From: Gracilaria domingensis
Taxonomy: Eukaryota > Rhodophyta > Florideophyceae > Gracilariales > Gracilariaceae
Direction of reading: 5' to 3'
NCBI GenBank assembly: GCA_022539475.1
Contig: VCMS01000016.1
Span: 124,001-188,000 of the forward strand
DNA: 64,000 nt
The first letter of the stretch is position 1. The number at the start of each line of letters is the position of its first letter. The notes below the pieces were generated by a model, which was given only the letters and a program-made list of their open reading frames with translations, was not told the DNA's origin and did no database searches. Position numbers and translations under genes: made by a program. Below, piece by piece: positions 39,931 through 48,877 of this stretch.

Positions 39931-41298
39931 TCAGTACCATATCCCGCCTTCTACTTCAGATTTTAGTTTGCGCTTCTGAGAATCTTTGACAATATTTCTC
40001 TTGGCCAGCTGACGTCTCTTGGCTTGATTGGATCTTTGCCTCCGCACTCGCGTTTCAATGAGAGATTTGTTTATGGTGGTACTCGGATTGGCGCACTCGG
40101 TTGAGTGGATATCGGTGTCCACCTGCTCAGACCGTTGTTGCGTCTCTTGCTCGGAAGCTGCCTGCCGCTGAACAAGTTGGGGCTCAGTTTTGGAAACAGT
40201 ACCAACTACGTGTTTCTGCTCCATTGCGGCAGACGTGGAAACTTGCAGGCCGTTGATGCCAACTGCTAACAAATCGTGCTCTGCTTCTTGCTCGGGCAGG
40301 TCATGAACGCCGTAGAAGCCGTCTTGATGAAGATTGTTGAACCCGCTCGCTGAGAGCACAACGTCCAGCTGCTGCTGTTGGTCTGTTTCCCGAGCAATAT
40401 CGGCCAAAGAGGGGTTGAGCATACGCTGGGCAGGGACGGCAAACTTGTGTGCAAAGAAGTTTCGTATACCGTCCACGTCGCGCGCAAACAAGTACTCTGC
40501 ATCAGCATGGCGCGTAGAAACCATTTGGGGAAAGTCGATGACATTGACGTTTCCATCGTCGTCAACAAGCACGTTGAACTCGTTGAGGTCACAGTGAACC
40601 AAGCCGTGCTCCGCAAGCCTGACTGCAAACTGTATGAGAGTGTTTGCGACTTGTTCCGGCTCGGGCATTTGGTTGATGTGGGTGAGCAGGGTGCCGGGAC
40701 ACAGCTCCATGATGACGACGTGGCGCGACTGGCCCAGCGGCCTGGGCACTGGGAAGTGCCGGGCGTGCAAGGCGCACATAAAGGCGTATTCCTTGATGGC
40801 AGCCAGCCTGGAAAAGTAGATCCAACTGGCGGACTTGCGGTGGACCAGGTAGTCCCTCTTGCTCTTGACTGCGCGGAAGGAGGTGCGCCCCAGGCGGTGC
40901 AGCTTCATGGCCAGATGCGGGGTGTCCGCCAGCTCCGGGTGCTGGTCCACGAGCGACTCCGAGGCCGAGACGACAAACACGTCGGCCTCCTTGCCGACGC
41001 CCAGCGGGCGGCCCACGGCGTGGATGACGCCGCGCTTGACCAGCGCGTTGAGCGCGAGGTAGTCGTAGCCCATGGAGGTGAGCCTGTAGCCGGCGTAGGG
41101 CTTGCTCTCGCGGTGCAGCAGCTTGTGCTTGTGGACGTGCTTGAGCGCGCGCATGTAGCCGCCGTGCTTGAGGCCGGAGATGGTGGCAATGAGCGGGATG
41201 GGCACGACCTCGTGGTTGCGCATGCCCATCTCCACGGCGGTGAGCGCGCGGAAGTCATCGTCGGCGAGGTAGCGCAGCGCGGCCGGATCGAGCTTCAT
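39931..41298 (-). CDS. RIO2: RIO2 atypical protein kinase/ATPase
   Basis: Cytoplasmic factor for late maturation of the 40S ribosomal subunit (20S pre-rRNA processing). 455 residues from MKLDPAALRYLADDDF, the usual RIO2 start; the open frame upstream (to 41484) is Ala/Pro filler. Winged-helix N domain: RALTAVEMGMRNHEVVP, SGLKHGGYMRALK, YAGYRLTSMGYDYLAL. Kinase domain: GRPLGVGKEADVFV (flexible P-loop), AMKLHRLGRTSF (catalytic Lys), ICE-type SRLAAIKEYAFM, catalytic loop VHCDLNEFNVLV and metal loop VIDFPQMVS. The C-terminal tail ends in basic QAKRRQLAKRN. Codon use switches from extreme G/C third positions in the first half to ordinary in the second, near 40650. Confidence 0.93.
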   Translation of the reverse strand: MKLDPAALRYLADDDFRALTAVEMGMRNHEVVPIPLIATISGLKHGGYMRALKHVHKHKLLHRESKPYAGYRLTSMGYDYLALNALVKRGVIHAVGRPLGVGKEADVFVVSASESLVDQHPELADTPHLAMKLHRLGRTSFRAVKSKRDYLVHRKSASWIYFSRLAAIKEYAFMCALHARHFPVPRPLGQSRHVVIMELCPGTLLTHINQMPEPEQVANTLIQFAVRLAEHGLVHCDLNEFNVLVDDDGNVNVIDFPQMVSTRHADAEYLFARDVDGIRNFFAHKFAVPAQRMLNPSLADIARETDQQQQLDVVLSASGFNNLHQDGFYGVHDLPEQEAEHDLLAVGINGLQVSTSAAMEQKHVVGTVSKTEPQLVQRQAASEQETQQRSEQVDTDIHSTECANPSTTINKSLIETRVRRQRSNQAKRRQLAKRNIVKDSQKRKLKSEVEGGIWY

Positions 41299-41930
41299 GG
41301 CGGCGGGCGGCGGGCGGCGGCGGGCGGCGGCGGCAGCGGCGACGGCGACGGCGGCGGCAGCGACGACGGCGGGCGGCGGGGCATGCGCTGGGTGTGTGTG
41401 TGAGCTGCTTGCGGGCAGGGCTTTGATGGCTGGAAGAGCAACGATTCGATTTGCATCGACGGGGGGCGGCGGGGCAGCAGCCAATGGCGTTACTGCATGG
41501 GCGTGCGGCGAGGCTGACAGCGGGGCGTCACTCTGTAAGGCGGGGTTGTGAAAATGATCTTGCTGCTGATCTGGGGACTCGCCAGACTCGCCATGGGAGT
41601 GAGCACGAGGAGTGTGTTTTAGATACCATCTTATCTACGAGTTGGCGCGCGCGCGCGCGGAGCGCGAGATAACAGCGTGACAGTTTGGCAAACTTGCCGA
41701 AAAGGCGCCAAAATGCGGCGACCACACACGCAGCTGTGAGCTCACGCACACGCACACACGCTGATCAAGCACAGCCACATAAACGCGCGTAGCTCTTTTG
41801 CGCACAGGCCTATACCTGCAAGCCCCCCCCCCACCCCCCCCACCTCCGGCATCCCCGTCCGGCACCCCCCCCCCCCCCCACCCAGCGCGCCGCCCAGTTG
41901 AAGCAGCGCCGCCGTCGCGCAGCACACACC
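41299..41930. other. Divergent promoter region between RIO2 and SBPase
   Basis: About 630 bp serving two start codons facing away from each other. Contains the C-rich tracts at 41823-41879 close to SBPase. Confidence 0.5.
41823..41879 (+). promoter_or_regulatory. Poly-C tracts upstream of SBPase
   Basis: C10 (41823-41832), C8 (41834-41841) and C15 (41865-41879), ending 51 bases before the ATG. Same arrangement as upstream of psaO, the sigma factor and the 45469 gene. Confidence 0.5.
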
Positions 41931-41995
41931 ATGAACGCGTTCATCCCCGTCCTGGCCGCGCCCGCGCGCGCGCGCGCCGCGCACCGCGCCGTCTG

Positions 41996-42026
<31 letters not shown>

Positions 42027-43103
42027 TCGTCGTCGTCGTCCGGCCTGCACGGCCGCCGCTCGCTGCGCGCGCGCGCGCCGTCCGCGCCGCGCGCGGCCGC
42101 GCCCGCGGCGGCGCGCGCGCGCGGCCGCGGGCGGTGGAGCATGATCGCGACGGGCGAGCCGCTGGAGGACTGGCTGCACCGCGTGGACAAGGACCTCGGC
42201 AAGTGCACGCGCTCCATCTTTGCGGCGTGCAAGGAGATTGCGTACAAGATTCGCACCGCGTCGTGCGACAAGATGTCGTGCTTCAACGACTTTGGCGACG
42301 AGCAGCTGGCGATCGACGTGCTGGCCGACAAGGTGATGTTTGACAACCTGGCGGCGTCGGGCGTGGTGGCCATGGCCAGCTCGGAGGAGGTGCCGCAGGA
42401 GAAGAAGGTGACGGACGGCGGCCAGTTCTCGGTGGCGTTTGACCCGCTGGACGGCAGCTCCATCATCGACACCAACTTTTCGGTGGGCACCATCTTTGGC
42501 GTGTGGAAGGGGCAGTCGTTTGTGGGGCAGGACGGGCGCGGCGTGGTGGGCGCCGGGCTGGCCATCTACGGGCCGCGCACGACGATCACGCTGGCCATCG
42601 ACGGCGTGGAGGGCGCGCACGAGTTTCTGCTGATTGACGACTTCTCGGCCAAGCACGGCTCGTGGATCCACACGGCGGCGTTCCACGCGGTGAACGAGGG
42701 CAAGCTGTTCGCGCCGGGCAACATGCGCGCGGCGCAGGACAACCCGGGCTACGCCAAGCTGCTGCAGCACTACTACGCCGAAAAGTACCAGCTGCGGTAC
42801 ACGGGCGGCATGGTGCCGGACGTGAACCAGATCCTGGTCAAGGGCAAGGGCGTGTTCTGCAACCCGGCGTCGCCGTCGGCCAAGGCCAAGCTGCGCGTGC
42901 TGTACGAGGTGCTGCCCATTGGGTACGTGGTGGAGAAGGCGGGCGGCAAGAGCAGCAACGGCGCCGGCTCGGTGCTGGACATGAAGATTGCGGGCTGCGA
43001 GGAGCGCTCGCAGGTGTGCTACGGCTCGGCGGGCGAGGTGCGGCGCTTTGAGGAGCTGGTGGGCGTCACGTACGCGGCGGAGGAGGCGGCGGCGGCCAAG
43101 TAG
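41931..43103 (+). CDS. SBPase: Sedoheptulose-1,7-bisphosphatase, plastid precursor
   Basis: Calvin-Benson cycle enzyme of the stroma; removes the C1 phosphate of sedoheptulose 1,7-bisphosphate. 390 residues: an Ala/Arg/Pro transit peptide of about 65-70 residues, then the catalytic body. SBPase rather than FBPase is indicated by KIRTASCDKMSCFNDFGDEQ, SVAFDPLDGSSIIDTNFSVG, IYGPRTTITLAIDGVEG, HEFLLIDD and LRYTGGMVPDVNQILVKGKG. The metal-binding DPLDGSS is intact. The two Cys of the C-x4-C pair (CDKMSC) that allow thioredoxin control in plant SBPase are present, so light-redox regulation is likely. Almost all codons end in G or C. It faces the same direction as the next four genes. Confidence 0.93.
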
Positions 43104-43207
43104 CAAAGTGTTTTTTTTTTTTTTAAAAGGATATCGCACGCTGAGCCTGGTATCATATAGGTTCACTTGCAAACTTGTGTGTATCTATCGTCGTTTGCTT
43201 GGCGACA

Positions 43208-43664
43208 TGGCGGCGGCGCGCAGCGACGAGGATGACGTGCGCACGCTGAGCAGCGCGCGCGCCGACGGCACGGAGGCGCGCGTGTACGCGCTGCTGCTGG
43301 CGCTGCAGGGCCCGACGGCGCGGCGGCCGCGCGCGACGCGCGGCGGCGGCCGCCGCGCGCGCGGCTGCTGCTGGCGGACAGCGCCGACAGCCGCGCCGAC
43401 TGGGAGCTGTGCATCTGGGGCGCGCAGGCGCTGCACTGCGCCACGCTGCGCGTCGGCGACGTGCTGGAGCTGCGCAACGTGCGCGCGCTGCGCGCGCAGC
43501 GCCGGCTGCTGTTCGCGGCGCACAGCTGCGTGCGGCGCGTGTTCGCCGCGGAGCGCCGCGCGCTGCGCCGCCTGCTGGCGGTGCGCGACGCGCGGCTGCG
43601 CGACTGCCTGCGCCTGCGCATTCGCACGCGCGAGTGGGCGCGCGCCGCGGACGTGGCCGAGGCG

Positions 43665-43719
<55 letters not shown>

Positions 43720-44225
43720 ACGAGGCGCGCGCGGCGGCGCGCGGCGAGGTGGTGGCGGTGCGCGTGCTGTGGCTGCGCGCGCGGCGCGAGCGCGGCGATG
43801 GCGATGGCGACGGCGGCGGCGGCGGCGACGCGCTGCGCGCGCTGGCGGACGCGCTGCGCGGCGGCGTGCGCGCGCGCTGCGCGCCGACGGGCGCGCGCGC
43901 GCCGTGCGCGTGGCGGCGGCCGGCGCGGCTGGCGGCGTGCTGCGCGCGCGCGGCGGCGCGGCAGTGGCGCTACGGCGCGCTGTACGCGGGCGCGCGGCGG
44001 CTGGACGCGCGCGGCGGCGAGCTGGTGGCGCGGCTGGACGCCGACGCGGTGGCCGCGCTGGCCGGCTTCTCGCCGCGCGCCGCGTGGGCCGCGCCGGCCG
44101 CCGCGCGCTGGGCGGCCGCGTCCGCCGCCAGCGCGGTGGGCGCGCGCGCGCGCCTGGCGCTGCGGCCGCGCGCCGCCGCCGCCGCCGCCGCCGCCGTGGC
44201 GGACGTGCGCGAGCTGCTGGTGTGA
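43208..44225 (+). CDS. OB-fold protein, POT1/telomere-end-binding-like, with frameshift
   Basis: Starts MAAARSDEDDVRTLSSARAD and reads as an OB fold: EARVYALLLALQGP, then in the next frame RLLLADSADSRADWELCIWG, LHCATLRVGDVLELRNVRA and RRLLFAAHSCVRRVFA. The order of a strand entry (LSS...G..ARVYALL), a nucleic-acid-binding hydrophobic strand, WGxxA and RVGDVLELRNVR resembles the first OB domain of POT1-type telomere proteins, but single-strand DNA proteins of other kinds share it. The two frames meet inside a CG-dinucleotide stretch near 43351-43371, where one CG unit more or less restores continuity; a sequencing or slippage indel is likely. The remaining 230 residues include a (GA)n dipeptide run from a GCGGGC hexamer array (43675-43720). 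Total about 338 residues. Not plastid-targeted by appearance, and unlike its neighbours it has no poly-C leader (an AT-rich leader instead). Confidence 0.5.
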
Positions 44226-44350
44226 GGCTGCAAATGTATTGGCCGCGCTGCGCGCGCGCCGCCGAATCGATTTGCAGCGCCGCATAAACGAGCGCGCGCC
44301 GCGCGCGCTTGCCCGCCGCGCCGCGCCGCGCCGCGCCGCCCGACCCGCCA

Positions 44351-44367
44351 CCCCCCCCCCCCCCCCC
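44351..44367 (+). promoter_or_regulatory. Poly-C tract upstream of sigma factor
   Basis: C17 ending 16 bases before the ATG in the context GCCGCCATG. Confidence 0.5.
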
Positions 44368-44383
44368 ATCCACCCCCGCCGCC

Positions 44384-45340
44384 ATGTGCCGCGGCGCGCT
44401 GTCGGCGTTCGTCGCGCCCGCGCCGCTTGCCGCCGCCGCCGCCGCCGCCGCTGTCGCGCCCGCCTGCGCGCGCGCGCCGCCGCGGCTGGCGGCGCCACCG
44501 CCACCGCCGCCGCCGCCGGCGACGCCGTCGGCGCGCGCGCTGCTGCGCGACATTCGGCCGCTGTACCTGCGCCACAAGCGGCAGCAGCAGCAGCAGCAGC
44601 AGCAGCGCCAGCGCGGCGGCGGCGGCGGCGGCGCGCCGCCCGACGACATGCCGCCGGCGCAGTTGCAGCGCGCCATCCGCGCGCGCAACCAGCTGGTGGC
44701 GCTGCACCTGCCGCTGGCGCGCGCGGCGGCGGCGCGCGTGGCGGCGGCCACGGGCGCCGAGCGCGCCGACCTGCTGCAGGAGGGCGCCATCGCGCTCATC
44801 CGCGCCGCCGAGCGCTTCGACGCGGCGCGCCGCCCGCGCGCCAAGTTCTCCACGTACGCGTACCGCGCCGTGCGCACGGCGACGTGGCGCGCCGTCGCGC
44901 CCGCCTGCGACATGGTGCGCGTGCCCGCGCGCGTGCGCCGCGCGCTGTTCGGCGCGCCCGCCGCGCCGCCGCTGTCGCGCGAGCGGCGCGCGCGCGCGGC
45001 GCGGCTGCTGGCGCCGCGCCGCCTGGACGCGCCGCTGGCCGCGGCCGGCGGCCGCACGCTGGCCGACGTGCTGCCCGCGCGCCGCGCGACGCCGCCGCCG
45101 CCGCGCGCGCCGCCGCCGCGCGAGCAGATCCGCGACGCGTGCCTGCGCAGCCTGCCGCGCCGCTGGGCCGCCGTGCTCATCTGGCGCTACGGGCTGCACG
45201 TCGACCCGCCGCGCGGCGTGCGCCACGTCGCCGCGCGCCTCGCCATCTCCGAGCCGCGCGTCACGCAGATCGCCGCCGCCGCGCGCGAGCGCCTGCGCGC
45301 GCGCGAGCCCGGTCTGGCCGAGCTGCTGCCCGACGTGTGA
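44384..45340 (+). CDS. Plastid RNA polymerase sigma-70 factor
   Basis: Nuclear-encoded specificity factor for the bacterial-type plastid RNA polymerase. 318 residues. An Ala/Pro-rich N terminus looks like a transit peptide and is followed by a Gln run (CAG repeat). Region 2 is at about residues 105-175: ARNQLVALHLPLARAAAARV, LLQEGAIALIRAAERFDAA and KFSTYAYRAVRTATWRAV, matching the core-binding and -10 melting helices. Region 3 is short and degenerate. Region 4 near the C terminus: LRSLPRRWAAVLIWRYGL, GVRHVAARLAISEPRVTQIA with a helix-turn-helix for -35 recognition. Region 1 is absent, as in most plastid sigmas. Codons are nearly all G/C-ending, so substitution by Ala and Arg is heavy and the class (SIG1-6) cannot be assigned. 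Confidence 0.85.
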   Translation: MCRGALSAFVAPAPLAAAAAAAAVAPACARAPPRLAAPPPPPPPPATPSARALLRDIRPLYLRHKRQQQQQQQQRQRGGGGGGAPPDDMPPAQLQRAIRARNQLVALHLPLARAAAARVAAATGAERADLLQEGAIALIRAAERFDAARRPRAKFSTYAYRAVRTATWRAVAPACDMVRVPARVRRALFGAPAAPPLSRERRARAARLLAPRRLDAPLAAAGGRTLADVLPARRATPPPPRAPPPREQIRDACLRSLPRRWAAVLIWRYGLHVDPPRGVRHVAARLAISEPRVTQIAAAARERLRAREPGLAELLPDV

Positions 45341-45408
45341 CCGCCTTTTTTTGACAGCGCAGCAACCCGCCCGCCGTAAATGCCATCGCCTCCGCGTTTC
45401 CCGCGCCG

Positions 45409-45428
45409 CCCCCCCCCCCCCCCCCCCC
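45409..45428 (+). promoter_or_regulatory. Poly-C tract upstream of the 45469 gene
   Basis: C20 run ending 40 bases before the ATG, again with a GCCGCCATG start context. Confidence 0.5.
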
Positions 45429-45468
45429 GCGCCCCCTCGATACCCGTCGCCGCGCGCCGCGCGCCGCC

Positions 45469-45870
45469 ATGCCGCGCGCCGCCTTCGCCGCGCATTGCCC
45501 CTGCGCCGCGCCGCGCACGCCCACCGCCGCCGCCGCGCCGCGCCGCGCGCGCGCGCGCGCGCGCCCCCCCCGCGCCGCGCGCCTCCGCATGCGCCACGAC
45601 CGCGAGCCGCAGCCGCAGCCGCCGCCGCCGCCGCCGCCGCAGCCGCGCCGCGCGCGCCAGCCGCCGCGCGACGACGTGCGCGAGCACGCCGCCGACGACG
45701 ACACGCCCGTCGAGCTGGCCGACGCGCTGCTCGACCCGGCCGCCAGCCGCGCGCGCCTGCGCGTCGACGCCGACGAGTGGCTGCTGCTGCGCCGCCTGCG
45801 CCGCACGCTGCACCGCGACGACTTTGCCCGCATCTTCGACGCCTCCGACCGCCGCATCGGCGAGCTCTGA
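45469..45870 (+). CDS. Small hypothetical protein, probably plastid-targeted
   Basis: 133 residues. The first 60 are Ala/Arg/Pro-rich with a single Cys pair and look like a transit peptide (though GC pressure alone gives similar sequence). The remaining half is plausible folded protein: DDVREHAADDDTPVELADAL, LDPAASRARLRVDADEWLLL, RRLRRTLHRDDFARIF and DASDRRIGEL. Acidic then basic, with no motif I recognise. It shares the poly-C leader and Kozak-like start of the neighbouring plastid genes, which supports a real gene. The function is not stated because none can be supported. Confidence 0.5.
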   Translation: MPRAAFAAHCPCAAPRTPTAAAAPRRARARARPPRAARLRMRHDREPQPQPPPPPPPQPRRARQPPRDDVREHAADDDTPVELADALLDPAASRARLRVDADEWLLLRRLRRTLHRDDFARIFDASDRRIGEL

Positions 45871-46154
45871 GCCGCGCCGCGCCGCGCCGCGCCGCGCGCG
45901 CGCCGCCCGTGGCCCGGCGCGCGCGCGCGCGCGCGCTCTCGCGATGCGCGCGCGCCGCGCCGCCTCCGCCCAAAACGGCAGTAAAATGCGCGCCCCGCCG
46001 CGCCGTCCTCGCTTGGCGCCGCACCCGCGCCCAGCCGCCCGCCCCGCGTCCCGCCGCGTCCCGCCGCGCCGCCGCCGCCGCCCCGTTCACGCCCCTTCGC
46101 GCGCGCGCCCCGCGCCGCCCGCCCGCCCGCGCGCCGCTGCTCTGGCGCGTCGCT

Positions 46155-46192
<38 letters not shown>

Positions 46193-46373
46193 GTAGAGCT
46201 GTGCGCGCGCGCGCGCGCGCGCTCTTCATGTCTGCCGCCGCGCGCGTGCTTACAAGTGCTGCCGCCGTTCCGCTGCTGCGCCGCCCCCGCCCCCGCCCCC
46301 GCCCCCGCCCCCGCCCCCGCCCCCGCGCTCGCTCTCTTCTCCCCCGCTCACGGCGGCGCGCGCCCTTCCCAAC
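45871..46373. other. Extreme-GC intergenic region before the Na+/H+ exchanger
   Basis: Dominated by CG dinucleotide and GCC trinucleotide runs (46150-46192 is a GCC array). Includes a C5G hexamer array (46283-46325) 48 bases before the next ATG. Open frames here on both strands are composition artefacts. Confidence 0.5.
46283..46325 (+). repeat. C5G hexamer array before the exchanger start
   Basis: Seven tandem CCCCCG units. Like the poly-C tracts, it lies 15-50 bases upstream of a start codon. Confidence 0.6.
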
Positions 46374-48362
46374 ATGCCCGCCGTTCTCCCCGATCTGCTG
46401 CACGGCGCGCGTGAAGCCGCCACCGCCGCCACCGTGCTCGTGTCGTCCGTCGCGTCCCTCACCTCTGCCACCGTGCGCTCTGGCGGCGCCGCCGCCGCCG
46501 CCGACGCCGCGCACGCCGGCGGCATCCTCGGACCGCTCAACGGCGCCGACATTGTCATGATTCTGCTCTCAATCTCGCTGTCGCTGCACGTCGTCAACAA
46601 CCACTTCTTCGAGATTCCCTCCTCCGTCGCCATGGCCTTCGGCGCCATTCTCATGACGCTCGTGCTGCTCATTCTCAGCCACATCCCCATGCTGGGCGTG
46701 TACACCCTCGTGGAGGCCTTCCGCTCGCTGCTCAAGGACTTTCCGGAGCTGCTGCTCAACTACATGCTCGGCTTCCTGCTGTTCGCCGCCGCCATCGAGG
46801 TCGACTTTCGAAAGGTGGAGCGCATTCTCTCCACCGTCATTGCGCTCAGCGTCGTGTCCACCTTCCTCTCCACCTTCATTGTGGGCACCATGACCTACTT
46901 CCTCATGCAGAACATTGCGCACATGGACTTTGCCTGGTGCCTCCTGTTTGGCGCCATCGTGTCGCCCACCGACCCCGTCACCGTCATGTCCATCCTGCAG
47001 CAAAAGCCAGACCTGCTGCCCGAATCCGCAAGATACTTTGTCATTTGCGAGAGCCTTCTCAACGACGCCGTTGGCGTCGTTCTGTACTTTACCTTCAAGG
47101 AGATTGTCACCACCCCGGACATCACAGCCACGGGAATCATATCCATCATGTTTGAAAACATCGTCATGGAATGTGGCGTGGGCGCCATCATCGGCGTCTT
47201 GTTTGCCTGGATTGCCTACTCTGCCATCCGCACCACAAAGGAGCCGCTGCTGCAGGTTCTCATCACCTTTGTGCTCGTCGGCAACATCAACATGGTGTGC
47301 CGCCTCGTTCACGCCTCCATTCCGTTGGCGTCGGTGGGTGCGGGACTCTTCATCGGCACCTACGCCCCCAAGTTTGCCATGGATGAAGCGACAGATACCT
47401 TCCACAAAGTCTGGCACTTGGCAGACGAGACGCTCAACTCTGTCCTGTTCCTGCTCATTGGCGCCGCCGACCTTTTCTGGAACCCGCAGGACCTCGGCTG
47501 GGAAAACGTGTTGCTGCTCAGCGTCTCCACCGTGTGCATTTCCCTTTTCGCCCGCTTTGTGGCCGTCGTCATTCCGCTTCTCGCTATCATTCTACTAGAG
47601 TGGATGTTCAATCTCCAATTGCGACATTCTACCGTCAAGTACAGAGGCGGTACAATTGCGGTGCTAACGTGGGCGGGAATGCGAGGCGGTATCAGCATTG
47701 CATTGGCACTTGGTGTACCAGACGCGTTCGTCAAGCATGCCATACCAGGCCATATGACTTACGGACAGCTTATTTTCTTTATGACCTTTATTCTAGTGGT
47801 GTTCTCAATCGTTGTACAGGGCATGCTGTTTGAACCGGTTGTCAACATGATCAACCGAGTCAGCTACCAGATCCTTCCTAGTGGAGGTCTGAGCACCATG
47901 GAATCTCAAATGAGTCTGGTTCCGGAATATGGAGCAATTGGCTTTGAATCGGGAGATGAATCAGCCATGTCAGGGGACCTCATGTGGGGCGACAACGATC
48001 AATTATTCAAAGACTATCCTGATGGATCAGATTCTTCAAGCCCCCCAATTGAGTACGAGGAGCGTGAAGGCCTCCCGCGAGCTCACACCGACACCAGACT
48101 GCATGATGCAGTGGGAAACCTTCAACAGATGGGCCATTATCGAGAGCCGTCCAACATCTTCAACGATCTTCCCAAGCTGCGCGAGCCGCCGACAATCCAA
48201 CAGGTTATCTCAAACATCCAGCGTGGTACTTTTTCGTTCAACAAATTGTTTGGCGCGCGGCAGCCAAAGGAGGAAGCGGGAACAAAGAGTCGTCTAAAAC
48301 GTTCTCGTACAGAGCCCGATACACACAGGTTTTTGGCACACGAGTCACATGGATCTGGCTAA
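46374..48362 (+). CDS. CPA1-family Na+/H+ exchanger
   Basis: Membrane antiporter exchanging Na+ (or K+) for H+, 662 residues with about 12 hydrophobic spans. Key motifs of the cation:proton antiporter fold are visible: LLFAAAIEVDFRKV, LLFGAIVSPTDPVTV (proton/ion-site Asp in the SPTDP motif), VICESLLNDAVGVVLYF (ESLLND active site), GLFIGTYAPKFAM, FLLIGAADLFW and GGTIAVLTWAGMRGGISIAL (conserved Arg/Gly). The C-terminal 160 residues are cytosolic, acidic and Ser-rich. The ESLLND and TWAGMRGGISIAL pattern resembles bacterial NhaP/plant NHX-SOS1 relatives; location (plasma membrane, vacuole or plastid) is unclear. Third codon positions are extreme G/C until about 47580, then ordinary. Confidence 0.92.
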   Translation: MPAVLPDLLHGAREAATAATVLVSSVASLTSATVRSGGAAAAADAAHAGGILGPLNGADIVMILLSISLSLHVVNNHFFEIPSSVAMAFGAILMTLVLLILSHIPMLGVYTLVEAFRSLLKDFPELLLNYMLGFLLFAAAIEVDFRKVERILSTVIALSVVSTFLSTFIVGTMTYFLMQNIAHMDFAWCLLFGAIVSPTDPVTVMSILQQKPDLLPESARYFVICESLLNDAVGVVLYFTFKEIVTTPDITATGIISIMFENIVMECGVGAIIGVLFAWIAYSAIRTTKEPLLQVLITFVLVGNINMVCRLVHASIPLASVGAGLFIGTYAPKFAMDEATDTFHKVWHLADETLNSVLFLLIGAADLFWNPQDLGWENVLLLSVSTVCISLFARFVAVVIPLLAIILLEWMFNLQLRHSTVKYRGGTIAVLTWAGMRGGISIALALGVPDAFVKHAIPGHMTYGQLIFFMTFILVVFSIVVQGMLFEPVVNMINRVSYQILPSGGLSTMESQMSLVPEYGAIGFESGDESAMSGDLMWGDNDQLFKDYPDGSDSSSPPIEYEEREGLPRAHTDTRLHDAVGNLQQMGHYREPSNIFNDLPKLREPPTIQQVISNIQRGTFSFNKLFGARQPKEEAGTKSRLKRSRTEPDTHRFLAHESHGSG

Positions 48363-48713
48363 ACCTCAAGTGCAGCTCCTGGATATGTTTGCATTGCGTT
48401 AAGACAGAAAGAAGGATGAATTATTGGGCGGTGTCGCTTGTTTTGAGGTGATACGCGATTGACGTGAAGAAAATTTTGACCTCCCATGACAGCTTGGGCG
48501 AAATCGGAGATTGCACACTTGTGGTGCCACAGTCACGAGTCTGACATGAGAGAACTTGTTTAGGTGCACCTCCATCTAGCGCGCACGATGAGAAGTTATG
48601 TTTCGAGACGATCCGTGGCGCCCGAGGTGGATGTGACCTTCGAGGCTTGGAGTGATACAAGAGAAAGAGCTACTTATTATACCACGATAGATTATTCTCG
48701 GCGCGGTGCCACA

Positions 48714-48755
<42 letters not shown>

Positions 48756-48877
48756 CACAAGCACACAATTTCCAAACTCGACTGCGACTTTGCGGTTGAC
48801 GAGATACTGCAGCGTGTTTTGCGCGCTTTGTAAAAGAACATGAGACAGCTTAGAATGCGTCGTAAAGGAGAAAACAG
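48363..48877. other. Intergenic between exchanger and Josephin gene
   Basis: Convergent gap; contains a CA repeat and no gene. Confidence 0.5.
48711..48753. repeat. CA dinucleotide microsatellite
   Basis: About 20 CA units with one ACAAACAC interruption at the left end. Confidence 0.9.

Noticed and set aside
40378-41403. 341-codon plus-strand frame antisense to RIO2
   Set aside because: Shadow of the RIO2 gene, whose catalytic motifs are on the other strand.
42988-45354. A 788-codon plus-strand frame and 675/706-codon minus-strand frames
   Set aside because: They overlap SBPase, the OB-fold gene and the sigma factor, whose motifs lie in other frames. Composition is low-complexity Arg/Ala.
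44427-46196. 589-codon plus-strand frame over the sigma factor and small gene
   Set aside because: Same cause; no motif and homopolymeric Ala/Pro/Arg.
46569-47417. 282-codon antisense frame in the exchanger gene
   Set aside because: Shadow frame rich in His/Asp/Glu from GC-ending codons.
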